Positions 1-9,580 of a stretch of 38,706 nt of DNA are shown here, one piece after another (positions within the stretch are counted from its first letter, which is position 1; the number at the start of each line of letters is the position of its first letter). Under the pieces are notes generated by a model. It made no database searches. It saw only the letters and a list, made by a program, of their open reading frames with translations, and was not told where the DNA came from. This DNA is from Butyrivibrio sp. (lineage in GTDB: Bacteria > Bacillota > Clostridia > Lachnospirales > Lachnospiraceae). The stretch spans positions 1 to 38,706 of the forward strand of contig SVGB01000024.1 in assembly GCA_015056565.1 (NCBI GenBank), in the 5' to 3' direction. Made by a program: the position numbers and the translations under genes.

Positions 1-1053
1 ATCACAAGCCGTGAGCAGGTTATCATCAACACATGGTACGGCGGAGAGATGAAGAAGGGTATGTTCTCAATGATGAACTACTACCTTCCTCTTAAGGGAA
101 TTGCTTCTATGCACTGCTCAGCTAACACAGATATGAACGGTGAGAACACAGCAATCTTCTTCGGACTTTCAGGAACAGGTAAGACAACTCTTTCAACAGA
201 TCCTAAGAGACTTCTTATCGGTGATGACGAGCACGGCTGGGACGACAACGGAGTATTCAACTTCGAGGGCGGCTGCTATGCTAAGGTTATCGGTCTTGAT
301 AAGGATTCTGAGCCTGATATCTACAACGCTATCAAGAGAAACGCTCTCCTTGAGAACGTTACTGTAGCTGCTGATGGCAAGATCGACTTCGATGACAAGT
401 CAGTTACAGAGAATACTCGTGTATCATATCCTATCAACCACATCAAGAACATCGTTCTTAATGTACATCCTACATCATCAGGCCCTGCAGCTCAGAATGT
501 TATCTTCCTTTCAGCTGATGCTTTCGGAGTACTTCCTCCAGTATCAATCCTGACACCTGAGCAGACTCAGTACTACTTCCTTTCAGGATTCACAGCTAAG
601 CTTGCTGGAACAGAGAGAGGTATCACAGAGCCTACACCTACATTCTCAGCTTGCTTCGGACAGGCATTCCTTGAGCTTCATCCTACAAAGTACGGTGAAG
701 AGCTCGTTAAGAAGATGAAGAAGTCAGGAGCTAAGGCTTACCTTGTAAACACAGGATGGAACGGAACTGGAAAGAGAATCTCCATCAAGGATACTCGTGG
801 AATCATCGATGCTATTCTTAACGGCGACGTTAACAAGGCTGAGACCAAGAAGATTCCTATCTTCGATTTCGAAGTTCCAACAGCTCTTCCTGGAGTTGAT
901 CCTGCAATCCTTGATCCTAGAGATACATACGCTGATGCTTCTGAGTGGGAGACAAAGGCTAAGGATCTTGCAGAGAGATTCATCAAGAACTTTAAGAAGT
1001 ATGAAGGCAATGACGCTGGTAAGGCTCTTGTAGCTGCTGGCCCAAAGCTTTGA
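1..1053 (+). CDS. pckA: ATP-dependent phosphoenolpyruvate carboxykinase, 5' end outside window
   Basis: The reading frame is open from base 1 and gives 350 residues up to a TGA at 1051-1053, so the N-terminal third of the usual roughly 530-residue enzyme lies outside the window. The kinase-1a P-loop [11 protein letters not shown] and the kinase-2 motif LIGDDEHGW, which bind ATP and metal, are both visible, as is the family-typical [15 protein letters not shown] segment. The enzyme interconverts oxaloacetate plus ATP with phosphoenolpyruvate plus CO2. In rumen-type anaerobes it often runs toward CO2 fixation to oxaloacetate; that direction is inference here. Codon use is very biased (TCA for Ser, CTT for Leu, GCT for Ala), suggesting high expression. 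The first ATG seen in the window, at 49, is internal and not a start. Confidence 0.96.
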   Translation: MTSREQVIINTWYGGEMKKGMFSMMNYYLPLKGIASMHCSANTDMNGENTAIFFGLSGTGKTTLSTDPKRLLIGDDEHGWDDNGVFNFEGGCYAKVIGLDKDSEPDIYNAIKRNALLENVTVAADGKIDFDDKSVTENTRVSYPINHIKNIVLNVHPTSSGPAAQNVIFLSADAFGVLPPVSILTPEQTQYYFLSGFTAKLAGTERGITEPTPTFSACFGQAFLELHPTKYGEELVKKMKKSGAKAYLVNTGWNGTGKRISIKDTRGIIDAILNGDVNKAETKKIPIFDFEVPTALPGVDPAILDPRDTYADASEWETKAKDLAERFIKNFKKYEGNDAGKALVAAGPKL

Positions 1054-1092
1054 TCTAATGACTGTAAGATAGATCCTTAAATAAAAAATCAG

Positions 1093-1122
1093 GGCGCTGT
1101 GCTTTTATGCACAGCGCCTTTT
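1093..1122. terminator. Bidirectional intrinsic terminator between pckA and the response regulator
   Basis: A perfect 10-bp stem (GGCGCTGTGC with GCACAGCGCC) closes a 6-base loop and is followed by TTTT on the plus strand. A run of six A residues lies just upstream, so the minus strand also reads stem then U-tract. It sits between two convergent genes (pckA ends at 1053, the regulator at 1125) and can serve both. Confidence 0.9.
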
Positions 1123-1124
1123 AT

Positions 1125-2423
1125 TTACATGTCGCTTTTGCTTTGGATATATTCTCTTGGGCTGTGTCCATCAACTTTTTTGAATACTTTGGAAAAATAG
1201 TAGGCAGACTCAAATCCAAGGGCATCTGCTACTTCATAGATCTTCATATCTCCGGACAGGAGCATTTCTTTTGCCCTGTCTATCTTCTTGGTGTTAACAT
1301 ACTCTGAAAATCCGGATTCCGTGGATTTTTTAAAGAGAACTGACAGGTAAGCAGGTGAAAGACCAAATACTTCAGCGACTTCATTGAGCTGAAGCTTGCC
1401 GTTTAAGTTAGAGTCAATGTACTCCTGGATAGCGTTAATGAGCTTGTCCTTTCCAGAGCGGCGGTTTGAGCCAACAATGTGGCTAAAGAGCCTTACTGGC
1501 TGATTTACATCAGTCTGCTGTCCCGCAGTTTTGGCTTCGTCGTAGGATACAGCAATATCAAGGGGAGCAGTAACGGCAGAACCAATTCCAAAGTTAATAT
1601 CAGCCTTAAAGTAGCTGCTGATCATGGTCCTGGCATTTTCAAGAGCTTCCGTGATAAGGTCCATGGTTCCTGCAACCGGAGTATCCTCGTTGAACATAAA
1701 GACGATGGCAAAGTGCTGGATGTCGATAGACACAATATTACAGGGAGCGTGCCTTGAAATGATCTCTCTTGCCATGCTGATACTGGAGGAATACACGTCA
1801 AGTGCAGCCTGGGTAAAAGAGCTGTCAGAGTCCCCGGAAGCGCTATCTGAGCGGATCTCGCCAAAAACCACAATATATCTGTTGTAGTCAAAGCGAAGAT
1901 TAAGGCGTTTGGCCTCAGTTAAGAATTCATCTTCATTTCCAGAAAGATGGTTAAAGAGCTTTAGCATGAACTTCTGTCTAAGGTCTTCCAAAGAACTTTC
2001 GCTGGTTGAAATCTCTTTTTGCCCTGAAGAAGGCTTAAACTCATCTATTCTCTGGATTGCCTTGTTTATTGCCTTGGTAAGGGTGTCGGGATTAAGCTCT
2101 ATCTTCACCAGGTAATCAACAGCCTCTCCAAGAAGAGCCTGCCTTGCCATCTCAAATTCTTCATAGGCTGTGAGCATGATAAAGGCTGGGACAATTCCGT
2201 ACTTCTTATGGGATTTATTAAGAAGCTCAAGGCCAGTCATAACGGGCATCCTGATGTCAGCGATGACGATATCAGGCGGATCCATGGTGATAAGTTCCCA
2301 TGCTTCGTGGCCGTTAGAGGCAGTGCCAATAACTTCTATTTTGTCAGCCAGCTCTTTTGCCAGCATGCTCTTAAGCCCTATCTGGACAAGAGGTTCATCA
2401 TCTACAATAAGTAATCTGTACAT
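1125..2423 (-). CDS. YesN-like response regulator, receiver domain plus AraC-type HTH
   Basis: 432 residues. The N-terminal receiver domain has the acidic pair D8-D9, the phospho-acceptor D56 in ADIRMP, and a later TAYEEFEMA segment. The C-terminal roughly 100 residues form an AraC/XylS double helix-turn-helix (LNEVAEVFGLSPAYLSVLFK and VADALGFESAYYFSKVFKK). I place the start at 2423 rather than the upstream ATG at 2441 because GGAG sits 7 bases before it and the product then begins MYRLLIVDDEP as in the family. It lies 14 bp downstream of the sensor kinase gene and is presumably co-transcribed. It probably activates the divergent ABC transporter and lyase genes when the kinase senses an oligosaccharide; the target is inferred from position. 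Confidence 0.93.
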   Translation of the reverse strand: MYRLLIVDDEPLVQIGLKSMLAKELADKIEVIGTASNGHEAWELITMDPPDIVIADIRMPVMTGLELLNKSHKKYGIVPAFIMLTAYEEFEMARQALLGEAVDYLVKIELNPDTLTKAINKAIQRIDEFKPSSGQKEISTSESSLEDLRQKFMLKLFNHLSGNEDEFLTEAKRLNLRFDYNRYIVVFGEIRSDSASGDSDSSFTQAALDVYSSSISMAREIISRHAPCNIVSIDIQHFAIVFMFNEDTPVAGTMDLITEALENARTMISSYFKADINFGIGSAVTAPLDIAVSYDEAKTAGQQTDVNQPVRLFSHIVGSNRRSGKDKLINAIQEYIDSNLNGKLQLNEVAEVFGLSPAYLSVLFKKSTESGFSEYVNTKKIDRAKEMLLSGDMKIYEVADALGFESAYYFSKVFKKVDGHSPREYIQSKSDM

Positions 2424-2437
2424 TGTTTCTCCAAATA

Positions 2438-4165
2438 TCACTTCCCTCGGGGAAGAGTAAATCTCATAGTGGTATAAACGGAAGGCTCGCTTTCAATGGT
2501 GATTCCGTAGCCTTCGCCAAAGGTGTACTTGATACGCTCGTTTACGTTGTACACACCGATCTGTTTAAAGAACTCAGTGCTGGTCTGGCTTTCGCCAGAG
2601 AGAACGCTTCTTATGGCATCCTTTGTCATGCCAACACCGTTGTCTGTAACATCTATTATAACATTTCCGTCTTTTTCGTAAGTGTGGATGATTATCCTGC
2701 CTGCGCTGCCCTTGGGCTCAATACCATGGAAGATGGCATTTTCTACGATGGGCTGAAGGGAGAAGCGATTTATCTTCTCTTCAAGAAGAGATGCGTCATC
2801 TGTCTGGTATTCCAGCTCGATGGTTCCGCCGTAGCGGTATTTCATTATGGTAAAATAGTCATCGACCAGGGAAAACTCATCGCCAATTGGGATGAGATCT
2901 TCAGTGCTCTTACTGATATTCTTCATGAGCCTTGACAGGGATGTGGACATATCAGCAATTCCGTCAGACCCCTGGATAGTAGCCATCCATTTGATGGTGT
3001 TTAAGGTGTTGTACAAAAAGTGAGGATTGATCTGGGACTGGAGAACCTGATACTCCAGATCATGTCTTTCTTTTTCATCTGCCAGCTTTGTTTCCATAAG
3101 ATCTGAGACGTTTTTCGAGAGGGAATTGATGCCTTTTCCGATCTCTCCAAGCTCATTGTTCCATTCAAGGGTTTCGTCCCTGGAGAAATCTCCCTTTCCG
3201 ATCTTTTCAAGGCGACCGATAAGGCGGTTAACTGGCTTAGTGATAGTCTGCTGAAGGATGATGCTAAGGATAAAACCGGTAAACAGGATCACGGTAAATA
3301 TGATCAGGATCATCAGCTTATAGAAGTTCATTCTGTCAGTAAGGGCTTTTTCAGAAGGGAAGTAGGATATGATCCACCCAGTTTCAGGCAGCGTGTAGGC
3401 TATAACTCCTTCTGGAACAGTTGCCTTTACAAGAGTGCCTCCCATATATCTGTAGGAGTGACCGCTGCTGAAGGTGAGGAAAAGAGCATCATCCTCCGAT
3501 AGAACAAAGTTCCGAAGGGCATTGGTGACAACTCTTTCTGGTATATCAACGTAAACCCAGCCAAGGACTATCGAGGAAGAAGAGCTGTAAATGGGGCGGA
3601 TGACAGGAAGGACCCTGGGGTTACCGCTTTTTGTAAGAGGGTTATCCACAAAGCCCACCCACGCATATGAAGGATTGGTCACAAGCTCATCGAAGAAAAC
3701 TGTATCCATGATGGTAATGGGACTGCTTAAAGAGCTCTGGGCATCGCCGCCTGATATGCTCTGAAGGTACTGTTTCCCGTCGGGGGTGGAGATGATAACT
3801 CTGTCTACATAGTTTCTTACACCGATTATGTTAAATTCATTATTGAGATGATTCCAGGCGGAAAGAGACAGCTTTTTTCCTGAGTGTACATCCTGAGTGT
3901 AGGTTCTGTTCACAGTTGAAAGGTAGTTTTCTAAAGTACTGTCCAGGCAGATCCAGTTGGCAAAAGTAAGGACGCTGCTGATGTCAGAGTCAAGGGCATT
4001 TCCAAGTACATGTATATTGGTAAGGGCTGATTGCTGCTGATTTTCTTTTAGATAGCGCACGGAAAGAACATAGCTAAGAGATGCTACAGATAAGGCAAGG
4101 ATCATGGCAAAACCCATGGCCCATATGATTATTTTGTTCCTTATAGAGTGTTTTTTTCCTCGCAT
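2438..4165 (-). CDS. YesM-like sensor histidine kinase
   Basis: 575 residues. A first membrane segment (about residues 11-38) and a second (about 281-306) bracket an extracellular sensing region of about 240 residues. A HAMP linker (about 306-360) follows, then the His_kinase-type phosphorylation motif QINPHFLYNTLN with H382, and a HATPase_c domain with N-box QPIVENAIFH (471-480) and DNGVGM. This is the architecture of YesM-family kinases that pair with AraC-type regulators beside carbohydrate transporters. The ligand cannot be read from sequence; uronate-containing oligosaccharides are inferred from neighbours. The ATG at 4165 has no clear Shine-Dalgarno sequence, and the upstream promoter implies a short leader of about 36 bases. 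Confidence 0.93.
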   Translation of the reverse strand: MRGKKHSIRNKIIIWAMGFAMILALSVASLSYVLSVRYLKENQQQSALTNIHVLGNALDSDISSVLTFANWICLDSTLENYLSTVNRTYTQDVHSGKKLSLSAWNHLNNEFNIIGVRNYVDRVIISTPDGKQYLQSISGGDAQSSLSSPITIMDTVFFDELVTNPSYAWVGFVDNPLTKSGNPRVLPVIRPIYSSSSSIVLGWVYVDIPERVVTNALRNFVLSEDDALFLTFSSGHSYRYMGGTLVKATVPEGVIAYTLPETGWIISYFPSEKALTDRMNFYKLMILIIFTVILFTGFILSIILQQTITKPVNRLIGRLEKIGKGDFSRDETLEWNNELGEIGKGINSLSKNVSDLMETKLADEKERHDLEYQVLQSQINPHFLYNTLNTIKWMATIQGSDGIADMSTSLSRLMKNISKSTEDLIPIGDEFSLVDDYFTIMKYRYGGTIELEYQTDDASLLEEKINRFSLQPIVENAIFHGIEPKGSAGRIIIHTYEKDGNVIIDVTDNGVGMTKDAIRSVLSGESQTSTEFFKQIGVYNVNERIKYTFGEGYGITIESEPSVYTTMRFTLPRGK

Positions 4166-4208
4166 AGATATAGTTTAGAGCAGGGAAAAGATAAAGAAAA
4201 TACATTTT

Positions 4209-4237
4209 TATATAAAAAAATTGCATTATTTTGTCAA
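4209..4237 (-). promoter_or_regulatory. SigmaA-type promoter for the two-component operon
   Basis: On the minus strand TTGACA (4237-4232) is followed, after exactly 17 bases, by TATATA (4214-4209). The predicted start near 4202 lies about 36 bases before the kinase ATG. The near-consensus elements suggest constitutive low-level supply of the sensor and regulator. Confidence 0.7.
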
Positions 4238-4278
4238 CAAGAGTTAAAGATTGTACATTCTTAAATGTTTTTTCGAAT

Positions 4279-4333
4279 TATAAAATAACAGTGAACAAAC
4301 GGTAGCCGCGAAGCGGCAAATTGTAAAGGGAGG
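4279..4333 (+). promoter_or_regulatory. -10 element, leader hairpin and RBS of the solute-binding protein gene
   Basis: TATAAA at 4279-4284 is a candidate -10 with no good -35 at 16-18 bases, which would fit a promoter needing an activator such as the adjacent AraC-type regulator (inference). A short GC hairpin, GCCGC-GAA-GCGGC at 4305-4317, lies in the leader just upstream of the strong RBS AAGGGAGG (4326-4333), 8 bases before the ATG. Confidence 0.45.
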
Positions 4334-4341
4334 TTTTTTCC

Positions 4342-5715
4342 ATGAAAAAGAGAATTCTTAGTTCAATTCTTGCTATGGCAATGGTCGTAGCCAGCATCAC
4401 AGCATGTGGCAGCGCAGCTGAGACAGCTCCAGCAGCTGAGCCAGCAGCAGACACACAGGCAGAGGCTCCTGCAGCAGAAGCACCAGCAGCAGAGGCAGCA
4501 ACTGATACAGCAGCATCTGACGAGCCAGTAAATCTTAAATGGGCTCTTTGGGATGTATCAAGCACAGTTTACTATCAGCCACTTATCGACGCTTACACAG
4601 CAGCTCATCCAAATGTATCAATCGAGATGGTTGACCTTGGATCAACAGACTACAGCACAGTACTTGGAACACAGCTTTCAGGTTCTGGATCAGACTTCGA
4701 CGTAGTTACTATCAAGGACGTTCCTGGTTATGTTTCACTTGTTAACAAGGGAGTACTTGAGCCACTTAACGATCGTATCGCAGCTGACGGCGTAGATCTT
4801 TCACTCTACAACGGCGTTACAGATCAGGTTACAATCGACGGAAACCTTTATGAGCTTCCTTTCAGATCAGACATCTGGGTTCTTTTCTACAACAAGGACA
4901 TCTTCGATGCAGCAGGTGTTGATTATCCTACAAACGATATGACATGGGAAGAGTATGACAAGCTTGCAAGAAGCGTAACAGATACAACTCCTGGCGCAGA
5001 AGTTTACGGATCACACTACCACACATGGAGATCAACAATCCAGCTTGATGGTATCCTTGATGGCAAGCACACAATCGTTGATGGCGACTATGAGTTCACA
5101 AAGCCTTACTACGAGATGGTTCTTAATCAGCAGAAAGATGGTGTCTGCATGGATTATGCAACACTTAAGACACAGGGTCTCCACTACTCAGCAGCATTTG
5201 CTCAGGGTAACGTAGCTACAATGAACATGGGATCATGGTTCATCGCAACTCTTATCCAGAAGATCAAAGATGGCGAGTACACAGACTGCACAAACTGGGG
5301 TATCGTTAAGTATCCTCACGCAGATGGTGTTGAGCCTGGTTCAACTCTTTCAACAATCACAGCTCTTGCAGTTCCTACATCAGCTCCTAACAAAGATGCA
5401 GCTTGGGATTTCGTTAAGTTCGTATCTGGCGCTGAAGGTGCAGAGGTTATGGCTTCTACAGGTAACATCCCAGCTATGACAAACGACAAGATCGTTGATC
5501 TTATCGCATCAATGGATGGATTCCCAACAGACGACGCTTCTAAAGAAGCTCTTGTAACAAGCCACACATACCTTGAGATGCCTGCAAACGACAAGTCATC
5601 TGAGATTGAGACAGTTCTCAACGAGCAGCATGACCTTATCATGAACGAAGAGACAAGTGTTGATGATGCAATTGCAGCTATGAACGAAGGTGTTCAGGCA
5701 GTCCTTGCACAGTAA
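4342..5715 (+). CDS. Carbohydrate ABC transporter solute-binding lipoprotein (family 1)
   Basis: 457 residues. The N-terminus is a lipoprotein signal: MKKR, a hydrophobic core and lipobox ITAC with the lipidated Cys at residue 22. A linker very rich in Ala, Pro and Glu (about residues 23-61) follows, then a type-1 sugar-binding fold with the segments NLKWALWDVSS, YELPFRSDIWVLFYNKDIFDAAG and an aromatic-rich cleft (YHTWRS, GSWFIA). It should be tethered to the outer face of the membrane and deliver oligosaccharides to the two permeases downstream. It is the first gene of the operon, diverges from the two-component system, and has codon use as biased as pckA. Substrate is inferred from the downstream lyase and GH88 enzyme. 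Confidence 0.93.
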   Translation: MKKRILSSILAMAMVVASITACGSAAETAPAAEPAADTQAEAPAAEAPAAEAATDTAASDEPVNLKWALWDVSSTVYYQPLIDAYTAAHPNVSIEMVDLGSTDYSTVLGTQLSGSGSDFDVVTIKDVPGYVSLVNKGVLEPLNDRIAADGVDLSLYNGVTDQVTIDGNLYELPFRSDIWVLFYNKDIFDAAGVDYPTNDMTWEEYDKLARSVTDTTPGAEVYGSHYHTWRSTIQLDGILDGKHTIVDGDYEFTKPYYEMVLNQQKDGVCMDYATLKTQGLHYSAAFAQGNVATMNMGSWFIATLIQKIKDGEYTDCTNWGIVKYPHADGVEPGSTLSTITALAVPTSAPNKDAAWDFVKFVSGAEGAEVMASTGNIPAMTNDKIVDLIASMDGFPTDDASKEALVTSHTYLEMPANDKSSEIETVLNEQHDLIMNEETSVDDAIAAMNEGVQAVLAQ

Positions 5716-5744
5716 TTTATTCAAAGATAGTCAGGATTAAAGAC

Positions 5745-5784
5745 AGGGCACTTGAATAATAACTTAGATTCAAGTGCCCTTTTT
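5745..5784 (+). terminator. Intrinsic (probably leaky) terminator after the binding-protein gene
   Basis: A perfect 13-bp stem (5745-5757 with 5768-5780) closes a 10-base loop and is followed by a U-tract at 5780-5784. The permease genes start only 21 bases further on with no obvious promoter of their own. Partial read-through would give more binding protein than permease, a common arrangement in such operons. Confidence 0.85.
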
Positions 5785-5804
5785 ATAGAAATGAGGAGTT
5801 ACTA

Positions 5805-6728
5805 ATGGCAGCTGAGCTTACTGCGATGGAAAAGAATATGAAGAGAAGGGCCAGAAGAAGAAATCTGGTAGCGTATTCTTTTATTGCACCAAACTTCATT
5901 GGATTTGCAGTATTTACACTGGGTCCTATAGTACTTGCACTTCTCATGTCCTTTGCGGAGTGGGATGGAAGCAATGCCATGAAATTTGTGGGACTTCAGA
6001 ATTTTGTAAATATTTTTAAGGACGACAGATTCATTGCATCACTTAAAAACACTATTGTGTACAGTATCTTTACCGTGCCTATCACACTTGCGATGGCACT
6101 GGGACTTGCTATTTTACTTAACCAGAAGATAAAAGGAAGAGATTTTTTCAGGACTGTAGCTTTCTTTCCTTACGTTGCTTCACTGGTTGCAGTGGCAGCG
6201 GTTTGGAACATGCTCTTTACCCCTGCTAAGGGCGGTATCGTCAACCAGATCCTGATGAACGTATTTCATGCAGCGCCACTTAAGTGGGCAGCTTCATCAA
6301 GTACTGTAATGTTGACAATTATCATGTTCTCCGTCTGGAAGAACATGGGTTATTATATGGTAATTTACCTGGCAGGCCTTCAGGGAATCAGTGAGGACCT
6401 CTACGAGGCAGCAGCTCTTGACGGAGCAAGCTCCATGCAGAAGTTCATCCACATCACTATCCCACAGCTTAGGCCAACCACTTTCTTTGTAACAATAATG
6501 CTGACCATCAACTGCTTCAAAGTGTACGACATCGTATACATGCTGGCAGGTGGTTCTAACGGCGTTGTAAATAAGAGCGCAATGGTTCTCGTATTCTACA
6601 TCTACGAGGAAGCTTTCAGAAACTGGAAGCTGGGACAGGCATCAGCATCAGCTCTTGTACTCTTTGCCATTGTACTTGTTGTAACTATCATCCAGTTCAG
6701 GGGTGAAAAGAACTACGCTAACGATTGA
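5805..6728 (+). CDS. Sugar ABC transporter permease, MalF/UgpA-type
   Basis: 307 residues with about six membrane segments. The first follows a basic N-terminus (KRRARRRN) and reads SFIAPNFIGFAVFTLGP. The cytoplasmic EAA loop that docks the ATPase is clear: EAAALDGASSMQKFIHITIP. An AGGAG ribosome binding site lies 7 bases before the ATG. It should form a heterodimeric channel with the next gene product. No ATP-binding subunit follows, so a shared MsmX-like ATPase encoded elsewhere is the likely partner (family knowledge plus inference). Confidence 0.93.
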   Translation: MAAELTAMEKNMKRRARRRNLVAYSFIAPNFIGFAVFTLGPIVLALLMSFAEWDGSNAMKFVGLQNFVNIFKDDRFIASLKNTIVYSIFTVPITLAMALGLAILLNQKIKGRDFFRTVAFFPYVASLVAVAAVWNMLFTPAKGGIVNQILMNVFHAAPLKWAASSSTVMLTIIMFSVWKNMGYYMVIYLAGLQGISEDLYEAAALDGASSMQKFIHITIPQLRPTTFFVTIMLTINCFKVYDIVYMLAGGSNGVVNKSAMVLVFYIYEEAFRNWKLGQASASALVLFAIVLVVTIIQFRGEKNYAND

Positions 6729-6745
6729 TCCGGGAGGAAATTTAC

Positions 6746-7582
6746 GTGAAAAGCAAAAAAGCAAACAGAACCATAGGAAAAGTAATAATCTATGTGATGC
6801 TTATCCTCCTGGCACTCATCATGTTAGTGCCCTTTGTATGGATGATATCAGCATCCCTTAAGTTCAATAAGGACGTATTCGTAATACCTTTTGAGTGGAT
6901 TCCCAAGGCTCCAAGATGGCAGAACTACGTTGACATCTGGACCAAGATCCCTCTTGCAAAGTTTACTTTAAACACAGCAAAACTTACAATTATCGTTACC
7001 TGCCTGCAGCTTCTTACATCAAGTTTTGCAGCCTACGCTTTTGCAAAGCTTGAGTTCAAGGGAAGAGATCTTTTGTTCCTTGCATATGTGGCAACTATCG
7101 CAGTGCCATGGCAGGTTTACATGGTACCTCAGTTCATGTTCATGAGAGGCCTTGGCCTTGCTGATACGCACCTTGCCATCATTATCCTTCAGGCGTTCTC
7201 AGCATTTGGTGTGTTCCTCATGAGGCAGTTCTATGAGGGAATCCCTGATTCACTTTGTGAAGCGGCAAGAATTGACGGAATGACAGAGTACGGAATCTAC
7301 GCTAAAATCATGATCCCTCTGTCTAAGCCAGCTCTTTCAACACTGATCATCTTCACATTTGTTAATACCTGGAACGACTTCCTTGGTCCTCTCATCTATC
7401 TGACCACTGAGTCAAAAAAGACATTGCAGATTGGACTTAAGATGTTCATATCCCAGTATTCTGCTGAATATGGTCTTATCATGGCAGCTTCTGTGTTATC
7501 ATTAATACCAGTATTTATAGTATTTATCTCACTTCAGAAATACTTTGTTGCAGGAATCACAACCGGAGCTGTTAAAGGATAA
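6746..7582 (+). CDS. Sugar ABC transporter permease, MalG/UgpE-type
   Basis: 278 residues, six predicted membrane segments and the EAA loop EAARIDGMTEYGIYAKIMIP. I choose the GTG at 6746 because GGGAGGAA at 6732-6739 is well spaced for it and the product then starts with a basic stretch before the first membrane helix. The in-frame ATG at 6725 overlaps the stop of the preceding gene and has no ribosome binding site. It pairs with the upstream MalF-type subunit. Confidence 0.92.
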   Translation: MKSKKANRTIGKVIIYVMLILLALIMLVPFVWMISASLKFNKDVFVIPFEWIPKAPRWQNYVDIWTKIPLAKFTLNTAKLTIIVTCLQLLTSSFAAYAFAKLEFKGRDLLFLAYVATIAVPWQVYMVPQFMFMRGLGLADTHLAIIILQAFSAFGVFLMRQFYEGIPDSLCEAARIDGMTEYGIYAKIMIPLSKPALSTLIIFTFVNTWNDFLGPLIYLTTESKKTLQIGLKMFISQYSAEYGLIMAASVLSLIPVFIVFISLQKYFVAGITTGAVKG

Positions 7583-7587
7583 CCTAA

Positions 7588-9573
7588 ATGGGAAGAACGA
7601 TAGTAAGTGATCATGTAAAAGCTACAAGGGGCGCAGGGATCTTTGATCTTTACCCCGACATTTCTAACAGAGACAGCTGGGAGGGACTTCCTTCCCAGCT
7701 TAAAAAAGAAATCATTGAAGCTGGGCAGGAGGCGCAAAAAAACCCCTGGACCCAGCTTCTTATCTCTGATTTTACAGAGTTTTCAAAGACGGGAAACAGA
7801 CTTGCCTTTGAGGATAAATATTTTCCAAGAAGAAGGAAGCTATCTGCCCTTATCATGGCAGAGTGCGTCGAGAATAATGGAAGGTTTTTGGATGACATTT
7901 TAGATGGTCTCTACCTTATATTGGAGGAGACTACCTGGTGTCTTCCGGCTCACAACAGCTACATAAGGGACACCAAGCAGGAGTATCTGCCTGACGTATC
8001 AAGGCCCATAATCGATCTGTTTGACGCAGAAACTGGCGCCTTTGTTGCCATGGCAGAATATCTTCTCAGACCAGAGCTTGAAAAGATAAGTCCATACATA
8101 TGCAGCTATGTGGATAAGAGGCTTAACGACAGGATCTTTAAGCCCTATTTTAGTGAGCATTTCTGGTGGATGGGCAATGGAAAAGAGCCTATGTGCAACT
8201 GGACTCCCTGGATAACCCAGAACGTGCTCATTGCAGCGCTTACACGAAAAGAAGATTTTTTCTCTGAGTATGAAAGACGAAAGTTTATTGAAAAAGCTGC
8301 AGTATCCCTGGACTATTTCCTCGATGAATATGGCGACGACGGATGCTGCAATGAAGGCGCGCAGTACTATTCCCACGCAGGACTGTGCCTCTTTGGAGCC
8401 CTGGAGATAATGAGAAATGCGCTGGATGATCATTGCGCCGAAAAGAAAAATCAATTTGCGGATGTGTTTACAGATCCTCTTATCGCTAATATAGGAAGCT
8501 ACATCGTCAAGATGCACGCTGCTGGAGACTACTACATAAACTTTGCAGACTGCAGTCCCATCTGTGGAAGGCGAAGCGCCAGAGAGTACCTCTATGGAAA
8601 GGCTACAGGGGATGAAGCCCTTATGTCCTTTGCAGCATTGGACTTTGCAAAAGCTTCACTGCCAGAGAGACTTCTTTCAGATGAGATAAATCTCTTTTAC
8701 CATGTGATGCAGGCCTTTAGCTGCGATGAGATGCTTTCTTTTAATGGAAAAGAGACAGCCCCTCCAGACTGCTTCTTTGAAAGCACTGGGCTTATGATCG
8801 CAAGGGATGAGAGGTTTATTTTGGCAGCTAAAGCTGGCAATAATGCCGATTCTCACAACCACAATGACGTTGGATCATTTACAGTCTATAAAGATGGCCA
8901 GCCTCTGATCATCGACCTTGGGGTAGAAACCTACAGAGCCAAGACTTTTTCTGATAAACGCTACGAGATCTGGACAATGCAGTCCCAGTTCCATAACCTG
9001 CCAACCTTTTTGGAAAAGAGCTACGATGGAAAACTTGGTACAGACTCCGCCGCGGACCTATATGACGACAGGATCATCATGGAAAAAGATGGCGCAGCCT
9101 TTAAGGCAACAGATGTATCCTGCATTATGAACAGAAAGCCTGAGTGCGTGGATGCTTCTTCAAATGTTGGGGTACTCACAACAGCTGATCCTTCGAAAGA
9201 TTTACCGATTGCCAGCACCTTAAAAATGGATATTGCAACTGCCTACTTAGATCCACGCATCAGGAGCTATAAGCGAGAAATCTCTTTGATAAAGGGCGAA
9301 GGAGTTTTTGTTAAAGATACCTATGATGGCGATCTTTACGCAGTTCTTAGCCTTATGACCTATGAGAAGCCGGAGATAATTATAGCCAACGCTTCAAAGT
9401 CTTCTAAGTCCATAAAGCTTGGAAACCTGGGGATTTTGGACATTCACGGTGCAGACAACGTAGAGATTGAGTCTATACCAATAACGGATCCACGCCTTTC
9501 TATCGCATGGAAGCATGAGGTATATCGTATCCTTGTAAATATGGAAGATGACTTGCTTATTACAGTTGTCTGA
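7588..9573 (+). CDS. Heparinase II/III-family polysaccharide lyase, cytoplasmic
   Basis: 661 residues without a signal peptide. The N-terminal part looks like an alpha/alpha toroid; EGAQYYSHAGLCLFGALEIM probably carries the catalytic Tyr. The C-terminal part carries the heparinase II/III signature SHNHNDVGSFTVYKDGQPL followed by IDLGVETYRAKTFS. Family members cleave uronic-acid-containing glycans by beta-elimination, leaving a 4,5-unsaturated uronate. It begins 5 bases after the permease stop, so it belongs to the transport operon. The unsaturated product is the substrate of the GH88-type enzyme encoded next, which supports a joint role in intracellular degradation of imported oligosaccharides. 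The exact glycan (glycosaminoglycan, alginate-like or plant glucuronan) cannot be told. Confidence 0.82.
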   Translation: MGRTIVSDHVKATRGAGIFDLYPDISNRDSWEGLPSQLKKEIIEAGQEAQKNPWTQLLISDFTEFSKTGNRLAFEDKYFPRRRKLSALIMAECVENNGRFLDDILDGLYLILEETTWCLPAHNSYIRDTKQEYLPDVSRPIIDLFDAETGAFVAMAEYLLRPELEKISPYICSYVDKRLNDRIFKPYFSEHFWWMGNGKEPMCNWTPWITQNVLIAALTRKEDFFSEYERRKFIEKAAVSLDYFLDEYGDDGCCNEGAQYYSHAGLCLFGALEIMRNALDDHCAEKKNQFADVFTDPLIANIGSYIVKMHAAGDYYINFADCSPICGRRSAREYLYGKATGDEALMSFAALDFAKASLPERLLSDEINLFYHVMQAFSCDEMLSFNGKETAPPDCFFESTGLMIARDERFILAAKAGNNADSHNHNDVGSFTVYKDGQPLIIDLGVETYRAKTFSDKRYEIWTMQSQFHNLPTFLEKSYDGKLGTDSAADLYDDRIIMEKDGAAFKATDVSCIMNRKPECVDASSNVGVLTTADPSKDLPIASTLKMDIATAYLDPRIRSYKREISLIKGEGVFVKDTYDGDLYAVLSLMTYEKPEIIIANASKSSKSIKLGNLGILDIHGADNVEIESIPITDPRLSIAWKHEVYRILVNMEDDLLITVV

Positions 9574-9580
9574 TTTTTGA

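Noticed and set aside
2423..2935. 170-residue plus-strand frame opposite the sensor kinase
   Set aside because: It lies opposite the HATPase domain of the kinase, a region known to give long antisense frames.
7999..8517. 172-residue minus-strand frame opposite the heparinase-type gene
   Set aside because: The plus-strand gene has clear family motifs over the same bases; the antisense frame has no start signals.
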